Shown piece by piece: positions 1 through 6,878 of a DNA stretch of 37,814 nucleotides; within the stretch, counting starts at the first letter, position 1, and each line of letters starts with the position of its first letter. Origin of the DNA: Deltaproteobacteria bacterium (GTDB lineage: Bacteria; Desulfobacterota; Syntrophia; Syntrophales; UBA2210); assembly GCA_016930775.1 (NCBI GenBank), contig JAFGGB010000031.1, positions 1 to 37,814 of the forward strand, written 5' to 3'. A program made the translations under genes and the position numbers. The notes beneath the pieces are model-generated. The model searched no databases, was not told the DNA's origin, and saw only the letters and a program-made list of their open reading frames with translations.

Positions 1-99
1 CTCTTTCCGTTTAGGACGAGAGTTTCCGCCTCCTGCTCTTTCGATTGCAGGGCGGGCGCCTAGTTCGTCCGTGCTTCCAAAGTTTAATGTCTGTTTCAC
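1..99 (-). CDS. Possible N-terminus of the group II intron reverse transcriptase/maturase (partial, GTG start, runs off the edge)
   Basis: Open frame VKQTLNFGSTDELGARPAIERAGGGNSRPKRKE directly after the aggagg that follows the intron 'gcagagggcatagtagg' signature. Frame choice is uncertain. Confidence 0.35.
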   Translation of the reverse strand, partial: MKQTLNFGSTDELGARPAIERAGGGNSRPKRKE

Positions 100-543
100 T
101 CCTCCTACTATGCCCTCTGCTGACTTCTGTATGGCGATCAGATACCGTTGCCGGCATCTCAGTCCAATGGGGGGCTTCAGGTCGATCTTTGTCTTCTCCG
201 TTTACCGGCTGGTTTCCCGTCGGCGCCGCAATATCTCAACCATACCTTCACCACAGACGCCATGCAGATCTCCCAGGGTAAGGCACGCAACTGTCGATGC
301 GCAAACGCCGGATTTATAAAGCACATCCCTTTGCAGATGGAGGACTTCGCAGTCACGTGCCCGCTCGTCCCGGATGCGCCACGCCTCGCATCCGGTTTCT
401 GTTCGTCGTCCCGCATCTTTGGATTGGGCTTCCTCCAGACCCCGCCTCGCGACGACGCCCTTGCCCTTCTCCTATCCTTCGGCTCTGCGATTACCTGGCG
501 CGAGGACTTGCACCTCGCTAGTTACGTGCCATGCCTGGCACAC
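1..543 (-). mobile_element. Group II intron, 5' portion (domains I-IV start), truncated by the window edge
   Basis: Reverse complement starts with GTGTGCCAGGCATGGCAC (GUGYG-type 5' end, about 543). It then has gcgaggtgcaagtcctcgc (500-518), ccctgggagatctgcatgg (about 260-278) and gaagtcagcagagggcatagtagg (104-127), strings typical of the RNA upstream of LtrA-type reverse transcriptase ORFs. Domains V/VI and the RT body would lie beyond base 1. Confidence 0.75.
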
Positions 544-669
544 ACGTTTGGCGTCACCGGGAGGCCGGCTTTATGGCCGATCCGGTGGATGCCGTGGTTC
601 GGATATAATCGCTCAAATTCCTTTTTCGTTCACAGCCGCCCAGAAACGCCCACCTTAACCAATCCAGCA

Positions 670-996
670 TCACGCATGTAATAATCGCCGTAGCAGCAGC
701 GTCTGCATATCGCTACGGCCATCGACAATCAGCAGAACGTAGACGTCCTTATCCATGATTCGGTAAATGATACGGTAGGGTTTGAAGAAGATCTCGCGGT
801 ATTCACGAATCCCTAACGCCGCCAGTTCTTTAGGATAGGCGCCCCGCTCTGGGAATTCAGACAACCCGGAGAAGGCTTTCTCGATTTGCTCCAATACGTA
901 GTCCGCTTTTTGAGGCGCATCATGCAGAGCGATGTAGTTATAAAGCTCTTCGAGATCACGTGCTGCATCATTGGTTAGCAAAACCGCGAACGGCAT
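670..996 (-). CDS. RelE/ParE-family toxin
   Basis: ORF 108 aa with DLEELYNYIA...FPERG...REIFFKPYRIIYRI...VYVLLIVDGRSDMQTLLLRRL, typical of the ParE/RelE fold. The start overlaps the antitoxin stop (TGATG). Confidence 0.88.
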   Translation of the reverse strand: MPFAVLLTNDAARDLEELYNYIALHDAPQKADYVLEQIEKAFSGLSEFPERGAYPKELAALGIREYREIFFKPYRIIYRIMDKDVYVLLIVDGRSDMQTLLLRRLLHA

Positions 997-1271
997 CAGT
1001 CGCCCTCCCGCCGTGCGCGCAGACGTTTAATCACATCTTCTGCAGACAGGACATTGCCTTCCTCAATCTGATGCATCCCGAGCGCCAGGATTTTCAGGAG
1101 AGCCATTGTTTCCTGGGTTTGCTCGTAGCTATCGATGTCCTGTATGACCACCTTGGCTTCGCCATTCTGGGTGATAACCAGCGTCTGTCGCTGTTCGCCC
1201 AGATTCCTTACAATTTCGGCGGCATGGGCCTTGAGGTAACTGATGGGCTTGATCTGGCTGGACAGTCTCAT
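996..1271 (-). CDS. Phd/YefM-family antitoxin
   Basis: MRLSSQIKPISYLKAHAAEIVRNLGEQRQTLVITQNGEAKVVIQDIDSYEQT is a classic Phd/YefM N-terminus. The internal Met at 1271 is preferred over the 1292 start in the track. Confidence 0.88.
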   Translation of the reverse strand: MRLSSQIKPISYLKAHAAEIVRNLGEQRQTLVITQNGEAKVVIQDIDSYEQTQETMALLKILALGMHQIEEGNVLSAEDVIKRLRARREGD

Positions 1272-1293
1272 TGGAGTACCTCCACTTCTCAAA

Positions 1294-1314
1294 TATGACT
1301 AAATATAGTCCATA
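1294..1314. promoter_or_regulatory. Candidate toxin-antitoxin operator palindrome
   Basis: TATGACTAAATATAGTCCATA: GACTA-AATA-TAGTC inverted repeat with TAT/ATA flanks, 23 bp upstream of the antitoxin start. Confidence 0.5.
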
Positions 1315-1435
1315 AACAAGTCTATCGTCAAGATTAATGATTTGCTCGATGCTGAGTGACCTGCCCCCCCAAAAGTGGTCCAGTTTTTATGTTAGGATTT
1401 CGGCATAAACTTGGATTGCGAGTAAGGAGGGCGGG

Positions 1436-1714
1436 ATGAGTCGGAAGCGATTGACGGCGGAACAGATTATCGGGTTGTTGCGAGAAGCGGAAGTGAAGCT
1501 ATCCCAGGGCATGAGGGTAGCGCAGGCTTCCCGGGACATGGGGGTAACGGAGCAGACCTACTATCGCTGGCGGAAAGAATACGGTGGGATGAAGACCGTC
1601 CAAGTGAAGCGGCTCAAGGACCTGGAGCGGGAGAACGGTCGCCTCAAGAAAGCGGTAGCGGAGCTGACTTTGGACAAGCTGATTCTAAAGGAGGCGCTTG
1701 AGGGAAACTATTAA
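1436..1714 (+). CDS. IS3-family transposase OrfA (HTH + leucine zipper)
   Basis: MSRKRLTAEQIIGLLREAEVKLSQGMRVAQASRDMGVTEQTYYRWRKEYGGM...LKDLERENGRLKKAVAELTLDKLILKEAL. Confidence 0.93.
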   Translation: MSRKRLTAEQIIGLLREAEVKLSQGMRVAQASRDMGVTEQTYYRWRKEYGGMKTVQVKRLKDLERENGRLKKAVAELTLDKLILKEALEGNY

Positions 1715-2520
1715 GCCCCGACAGACGTAAGCGCTGCGTGGAACACGTCAAGGGAAAGCTGAACGTTTCCGAGCGGCGTGTCTGTCGGGTGATCGGTCAA
1801 CCGCGATCAACGCAGAGAGTTAGTCCCATTGTCAGGGACGACGAGGAGTGTTTAAGAGCGGCGATTATTCGGCTGGCCGGCAAGCATGGCCGGTATGGAT
1901 ATCGTCGGATTACAGCTCTTTTACAGCGGGATGGTTTTCGAGTTAACCACAAGCGGGAGGAGGGACTCAAGGTTCCCAAGAAGCAACCGAAACGGGGGCG
2001 TCTCTGGTTTAATGATGGTTCTTGCGTTCGTCTGCGACCGACCCATCGGAACCATGTCTGGTCCTATGATTTTGTGTCGGATCGCACCCATGACGGGCGG
2101 CCCATCAAGATTTTGACGGTGATTGACGAGCATAGCCGGGAGTGCCTGGCTATGCTCGTAGAACGACGGCTTCAATCGGATGATGTCCTGAGTTGCCTTG
2201 CTGAACTTTTTGTCAAGCATGGTCCTCCGGAGCATGTCCGCTCGGACAACGGCTCCGAGTTCACGGCCAAGGTTGTTCGCCGATGGCTTAAACGGATCGG
2301 CGTCCAGACGCTCTTTATTGAACCGGGCAGTCCTTGGGAAAACGGCTATAATGAAAGCTTCAACGGCAAGTTCCGGGACGAAAAGCTTAACGGGGAGATT
2401 TTCTATTCCTTGAAGGAGGCGCAGGTCCTCATTGAGCAGTGGCGGATGGAATACAATACATTCAGGCCGCACAGTTCATTAAAGTATCGTCCTCCAGCGC
2501 CGGAGGCATGGCTGCATTGA
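1705..2520 (+). CDS. IS3-family transposase OrfB (DDE integrase core), probably made by -1 frameshift from OrfA
   Basis: WSYDFVSDRTHDG (D), RSDNGSEFTAK (D), ENGYNESFNGKFRDE (E), HSSLKYRPPAPEAW. The track start at 1738 is only the first GTG; the open frame reaches back to the GGGAAAC heptamer. Confidence 0.88.
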   Translation, partial: KLLSPDRRKRCVEHVKGKLNVSERRVCRVIGQPRSTQRVSPIVRDDEECLRAAIIRLAGKHGRYGYRRITALLQRDGFRVNHKREEGLKVPKKQPKRGRLWFNDGSCVRLRPTHRNHVWSYDFVSDRTHDGRPIKILTVIDEHSRECLAMLVERRLQSDDVLSCLAELFVKHGPPEHVRSDNGSEFTAKVVRRWLKRIGVQTLFIEPGSPWENGYNESFNGKFRDEKLNGEIFYSLKEAQVLIEQWRMEYNTFRPHSSLKYRPPAPEAWLH

Positions 2521-2696
2521 AAAACACGAAATGCGAGAATCCTAACTTAATATGTGGTACATGTTTCGGGGGCAGGTCACGAAAAAGCGATGCAAAACTA
2601 TAACTTATCTTATTTTATTGTCAATAGAAAATATAGGCGGGTTCAGAAGCATGTCAAAGGCGCCTGAAAACCCTCTGGACAGCCTTTTGGAGGAAT

Positions 2697-2945
2697 CGGG
2701 GGTCAAATCTTCGTTGCTGACATGGGGAAAATAGCAACGTAAAAAGGGGACAGATTCGTTTATTAGTGGATGCCGATCCTTGCTGCCGTAGCCAAGCCGA
2801 CAGTAAGGAAAGATGTGGGGAACGATATATGACGTGGGTGAGAGATTCCGTTCCTGCGGGCGAATGGGAACTGATCCGGCAATCGCTCCAGCGGGGACAA
2901 TTGACCGGCAGCCCTCGATTTGTTGATGAAATTCGGTCAGAATAC
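2697..2945 (+). pseudogene. RAYT (REP-associated Y1 transposase) remnant with its repeat-like flank
   Basis: TWVRDSVPAGEWELIRQSLQRGQLTGSPRFVDEI resembles RAYT C-termini (WE.IR..L.RGQ..G..RF.DEI). Upstream are ggggtcaaatct, a CGTTGCT/AGCAACG hairpin and gtaaaaaggggacagattc, repeat types that accompany such genes. Confidence 0.55.
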
Positions 2946-3310
2946 GCCTCACTCATTGTATGTTCCTTCTGTCAGAACCATGCCGAAGAGACTCAAGCAT
3001 TATGATTATCCATACCATTTCGAAGTACGGCGGGCGTCACGGAACTCCGGCATACGGTGGAAGGCACGCTGGCTCCAGGCGAGTGTCACGCTTGCGGAAG
3101 AATACATTGACTTCGAAGAAGTGGAGGATGGTATGCACGATGTGTATTTCCGTGATTTGTTCGTTGGAAGGTTCGTTGAAAGAACCATGAAGATAGAGGA
3201 TGTGATCAGGCGGGTTCCCATACGGCAGACCATTGTTGAATGCGGCAATCCAAAGACCCGAAGAAAAGTGTCGCCTGTGTGCCTGGAATAAAATGTTGCC
3301 TATGTACCCG
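2944..3310 (+). pseudogene. IS481-like transposase/integrase C-terminal fragment plus right-end sequence
   Basis: TPHSLYVPSVRTMPKRLKHYDYPYHFEVRRASRNSGIRWKARWLQASVTLAEEYIDFEEVEDGMHDVYFRDLFVGRFVERTMKIED matches the C-terminus of integrase-core IS481-type proteins. No catalytic core is present. Followed by tgtcgcctgtgtgcctggaataaaatgttgcctatgtacccgg. Confidence 0.72.
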
Positions 3311-3612
3311 GATCATAACGGATGCCGCCTGGCTTCTCCATACACAACTGTTGACCATAACTCGATAATATCTTGTATCGTCAACACTAAGATGATACAT
3401 TTTCCTGCAAACGATGATGATAGCTGACACTTGGGATAGATCATTCGCCTCAAATCCTTAATGAAGAAAGCAGCCATGATCTAGGTAGAGAGCTCTTAAA
3501 ACATTAAAAGTCTTTTTCAACAAGAAAACATCGAGGACAGCAGCATAACGAGGATTGTAACTGCCGGAGGGTCGTAAAGAATTCAAAGACCGGCTTATAT
3601 GAAGAAGATGCC

Positions 3613-3936
3613 ATGAAACATTCGCCCTATTCGAGGTTCGACAGCCACAATCTTATCCTGCGGGACGAACTTGCCGTTGATCGGACGCTGCTGGCGAACG
3701 AAAGAACCCTTCTGGCGTATCTTCGCTCGGCAGTGGCGTTGGTGATCGCCGGCGTTACGATCATTCATTTCTCGACGGAAAGCTGGTTCTGGGCAGTAGG
3801 ATTAGCGTGCATCCCAACGGGAATCGTCACCGGAGCTGTCGGCGTGGCGCGGTATGGGAGAATGAACAAATCCATTTCGCTTCTTCGAAGGCGGTCGAAA
3901 GAGGAGATACACAAATCGGAAGAATCCGATATGTGA
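3613..3936 (+). CDS. DUF202 family small membrane protein
   Basis: DELAVDRTLLANERTLLAYLRSAVALVIAGVTII: signature of DUF202. Confidence 0.85.
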   Translation: MKHSPYSRFDSHNLILRDELAVDRTLLANERTLLAYLRSAVALVIAGVTIIHFSTESWFWAVGLACIPTGIVTGAVGVARYGRMNKSISLLRRRSKEEIHKSEESDM

Positions 3937-4101
3937 ACTTCACTTAATTCTTTTTCCTTGCGGGCGGCTGCAGAAAAATGCGGCGGCGGCGGCAACGGAA
4001 TCATAGTCTGTCATCATATCCTTTTGTCAGCATATCCTTGTCTTTTCTACGTTCATCATTCATTATCTTGAAGCTCTTCTTATATAACTGCGACGAAACA
4101 G

Positions 4102-4119
4102 TTGCGCCATTAGGCGCAA
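4102..4119. promoter_or_regulatory. Perfect inverted repeat TTGCGCC-ATTA-GGCGCAA, candidate activator site
   Basis: 7-bp perfect arms, 4-nt spacer, in the noncoding region upstream of the EamA/tct cluster. Confidence 0.45.
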
Positions 4120-4130
4120 TATTCCATAGA

Positions 4131-4152
4131 CACTGTGCCATATGGCACAGTG
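4131..4152. promoter_or_regulatory. 22-bp perfect palindrome CACTGTGCCATATGGCACAGTG, candidate activator/operator site
   Basis: Every base is self-complementary. Lies 11 bp after the TTGCGCC repeat and about 95 bp upstream of a sigma54-like promoter. Confidence 0.5.
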
Positions 4153-4245
4153 GAACTTCATGCCTCGTCGCTAAAATAATCTTTCATGTCGTATGTTCAC
4201 ATCAATATTAAGAAGATACGAACATTCTTTATCGAAAAACCTGTT

Positions 4246-4260
4246 TGGCACAAAACATGC
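4246..4260 (+). promoter_or_regulatory. Candidate sigma54 (-24/-12) promoter
   Basis: TGGCACAAAACATGC: exact TGGCAC -24 box, GG and GC separated by the canonical 10 bp, one mismatch in the -12 box (ATGC for TTGC). About 60-66 bp upstream of the EamA start codon. Confidence 0.6.
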
Positions 4261-4319
4261 TCGCATGAGGGCGTGTCGGCGCACTGCAGCGCCCCCGTTT
4301 ATCACGCTGAATTACATGG

Positions 4320-5234
4320 GTGTCTATGAGTTATCGCGGTTTCTTTTTCCTCGCCACGGCGGCTCTTTCCTACGGCATTCTGCACGTCGTTGACAAGTCT
4401 GCCGTCAGTCGCGGTGTAGATCCTGCGGCATATACGGTAATGCGGATCGTCATTGCCATGGCCGTCCTGGCGGCAGTTGTCATGCTGAAAGGCGATGATC
4501 GAATTCGCAGTGTATTCCGGAAGGACAATATCAAGGACCTCTTCATTATCGGCGTGTTTGGCTCGGGAATAGGACTTTTTTTCCAGATCAAGGGACTCTC
4601 TCTTTCGAGTGTGACGAATGTGAGCCTTCTGCTGACGCTTGTAGCTCCCATGACCAGCTTTTTGGCCTTCTTGATTCTCAAAGAACCGATATCGAAGCGG
4701 TTTATCCTGTCCTCAGCGTTTATGGTGGCAGGAGTCTGTTCCATCCATCTCAGAAACACCTATGCTCCTTTCAACAGGGGCGATCTTCTCGTGACGTTCG
4801 CCATGGTCGGATTTGCCTACAGCAATATCCACGCTCGGAAAACCATGAAGAGCATGTCCGTGACGCTGGTAACCTTCGGCCGGCTTGTCTTTGGCTCGTT
4901 GTCGCTGGGAATCCTGATGCCCTTTCTCGGGGCCTCGCTGCCCAGCCTGTTGAATGCTCCGGTGCTTGTCGTGCTGGGAGGTTGCCTTTTCGGCGTCAGG
5001 ATGGCGGCGTATTACAAGGGAATTGAGATAGAGGGCGCATCCGTTGCGGCCACCTTTCTCCTCTTTTCCCCCGCCGTGGCCGTCCTGAGCGCACACCTTG
5101 TTCTCGGAGAACCTATCACCGGGCCGATAATGGTCGGCATCGGCTTGGTGATTGTTGGAGGATTCCTGTTGACCGGCATCAGGCCAGACAATGCCGCCTG
5201 CGTGATTGCCAATGTCGACCGGAAGGGGGAGTAG
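4320..5234 (+). CDS. EamA/DMT-family transporter
   Basis: Ten-TM EamA pattern with two repeats (SSVTNVSLLLTLVAPMTSFLAFLILKEPIS; ASVAATFLLFSPAVAVLSAHLVLGEPITG). Start GTG 4320 or ATG 4326. Confidence 0.88.
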   Translation: MSMSYRGFFFLATAALSYGILHVVDKSAVSRGVDPAAYTVMRIVIAMAVLAAVVMLKGDDRIRSVFRKDNIKDLFIIGVFGSGIGLFFQIKGLSLSSVTNVSLLLTLVAPMTSFLAFLILKEPISKRFILSSAFMVAGVCSIHLRNTYAPFNRGDLLVTFAMVGFAYSNIHARKTMKSMSVTLVTFGRLVFGSLSLGILMPFLGASLPSLLNAPVLVVLGGCLFGVRMAAYYKGIEIEGASVAATFLLFSPAVAVLSAHLVLGEPITGPIMVGIGLVIVGGFLLTGIRPDNAACVIANVDRKGE

Positions 5235-5290
5235 GCGCCGCTGCCCTGCTCTCGGATCGCTAACTCAACAACTTTATCAAGGAGGATGTT

Positions 5291-6232
5291 ATGAGAAGAA
5301 TCATTTTTATTGTAATGATCGTTTTAATTGCTTTACCGTTGCAAGTTCAGGCGAAGTATCCTTCCCGAGCCATTACCATCATCGTTCCCTCGGCGGCAGG
5401 AGGTTCAACCGACGCCACCGCACGGATATTCATCAAGGCAGCGAAGAATTACTGGCCCGAGGCAGATTTCGTCGTTAAAAACGTCAGCGGGTCCGGCGGG
5501 CAGAAGGGCTTCGAGGAAATTGCGCGCGCAAAGGCCGATGGCTACACGATCGGCATGGTTTTTACGACGCAGGTTGTTGCCCATATCGTTTCCAAGCGCG
5601 CCAAGTACACTCTGGACAGTTTCCACGTCATGGGCAATGTCGGTCAGGACCCCGAGATCGTAGTCGTTCCCAAAAACAGTTCAATTACCAGCCTCGATGA
5701 GTTGGTCAAGGCGGCGAAGGAGAAAACGCTTACAGCCACCGTCAACGGCATTGGTTCCGATGATTTCGTGGCTATGAGAAAGTTTGAAGAAATTGCCGGA
5801 GTGACGTTCAATATGATGCCCACCAAAGGTTCAACGGAGCAGAAGGCGGCCATCCTCGGGGGGCACGTGGACGTCAGTTTCATGAATCTCTCCCAAATGC
5901 ACGGTCAGCACAAGGCGGGCGACGCCCGAATTATCGCCATCCTGGACGAAACGCGATCGGATCTGGTGATGGACGTGAAAACGGGCATAGAGCAGGGTTA
6001 CAAGGTTCTTATGACGGCAGCTCGCGGTTTCGTGGCGCCCGCAAAAATTGATAAGGATGTTGCCGACAAGCTGGATGATTTGCTGCAGAAGGTGCTGAAA
6101 GATCCGGGTTTCATAGCTGACTGTAAAAAGGACAGCCTTTTCCTGCTTCCGATGACCGGGACGCAATTCCTTGGGTACCTCAAAGAACTGCAGATAGATA
6201 CCCAAAGATACTATAACAAGAATCCCTGGTAA
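5291..6232 (+). CDS. tctC: TctC-type tripartite tricarboxylate transporter substrate-binding protein
   Basis: Signal peptide then KYPSRAITIIVPSAAGGSTDATARIF; precedes TctB/TctA homologues. Confidence 0.9.
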   Translation: MRRIIFIVMIVLIALPLQVQAKYPSRAITIIVPSAAGGSTDATARIFIKAAKNYWPEADFVVKNVSGSGGQKGFEEIARAKADGYTIGMVFTTQVVAHIVSKRAKYTLDSFHVMGNVGQDPEIVVVPKNSSITSLDELVKAAKEKTLTATVNGIGSDDFVAMRKFEEIAGVTFNMMPTKGSTEQKAAILGGHVDVSFMNLSQMHGQHKAGDARIIAILDETRSDLVMDVKTGIEQGYKVLMTAARGFVAPAKIDKDVADKLDDLLQKVLKDPGFIADCKKDSLFLLPMTGTQFLGYLKELQIDTQRYYNKNPW

Positions 6233-6418
6233 GAAAAGGCGAATCAGAACGACCCCCGGAAGGCTGTTGGCAAGGAATGTGGCTATTCCTCTTCTGCGAG
6301 ATGCTTTTCAATCGGGGCAAGGAGCGATGCAGGTTTTCATCGAGCCCGACGACAGTCTCTTTCTTCGCGGGCAGCTTCTCCGGGGTGTTCCTCAAAATAA
6401 AATAAGCGGTGATATGTT

Positions 6419-6874
6419 ATGAGCAAGCGCTTGTCCAAATTGATGATCATTGGCGCGCACTTTCTTCTTGCCGTTCTGCTGTTTCTCAGCACGGCCCGAT
6501 ATCCCGAGTGCGTTCAGAGTTCCACGGCCACCTATGTGCGTTTTATCGGCCTGACACTGGCTATTCTCTCGGTCATTCAGTTCCTGCTATGGTTGAAGGA
6601 CCCCGACAGGAGCTTACGGGAAAAACTCGGCATTATAGTCAATGCCCGAGGTTTTTGGGGGTTGCTCATTCTTTTGCTGTGTTACGCAGCGGCACTCGGA
6701 ATGTTGGGCTTTTACATTTCATCGGCGCTGTTTCTGCCCGTGACCATGTACCTCTTGGGCGCACGCAACATAGCAGCAATCGGAGGAACCTCCGTGTCGG
6801 TATTGCTTTTCGTGTACCTGGTTTTCGGCAAGATTCTGGGAGTCCTGATGCCGGAGGCCCTGTTGTTCAATTAG
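6419..6874 (+). CDS. tctB: TctB-family small membrane subunit of TTT transporter
   Basis: 151-aa four-TM protein directly before tctA; RYPECVQSSTATYVRFIGLTLAILSVIQFLLW pattern. Confidence 0.82.
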   Translation: MSKRLSKLMIIGAHFLLAVLLFLSTARYPECVQSSTATYVRFIGLTLAILSVIQFLLWLKDPDRSLREKLGIIVNARGFWGLLILLLCYAAALGMLGFYISSALFLPVTMYLLGARNIAAIGGTSVSVLLFVYLVFGKILGVLMPEALLFN

Positions 6875-6878
6875 AAGG

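Larger units (their letters stand above)
1357..2579 (+). mobile_element. IS3-family insertion sequence
   Basis: OrfA/OrfB architecture bounded by TGACCTGCCCCCCCAAAAGTGG (left) and the reverse complement of CCACAT...: right end reads TGACCTGCCCCCGAAACATGTACC in reverse complement. No convincing target-site duplication. Confidence 0.85.

Noticed and set aside
148-681. 177-aa plus-strand ORF
   Set aside because: Antisense to group II intron RNA signatures; no protein-family features.
1921-2472. 183-aa minus-strand ORF
   Set aside because: Shadow of the IS3 OrfB reading frame.
1350-2590. Target-site duplication around the IS3 element
   Set aside because: Flanks read ...GCTGAG and CGAAAAAG...; no 3-4 bp direct repeat matched.
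6272-6300. AGGAAT-GTGGCT-ATTCCT hairpin between tctC and tctB
   Set aside because: Only a 6-bp arm; expected by chance at this scale, though it could modulate tctC/tctB ratios.
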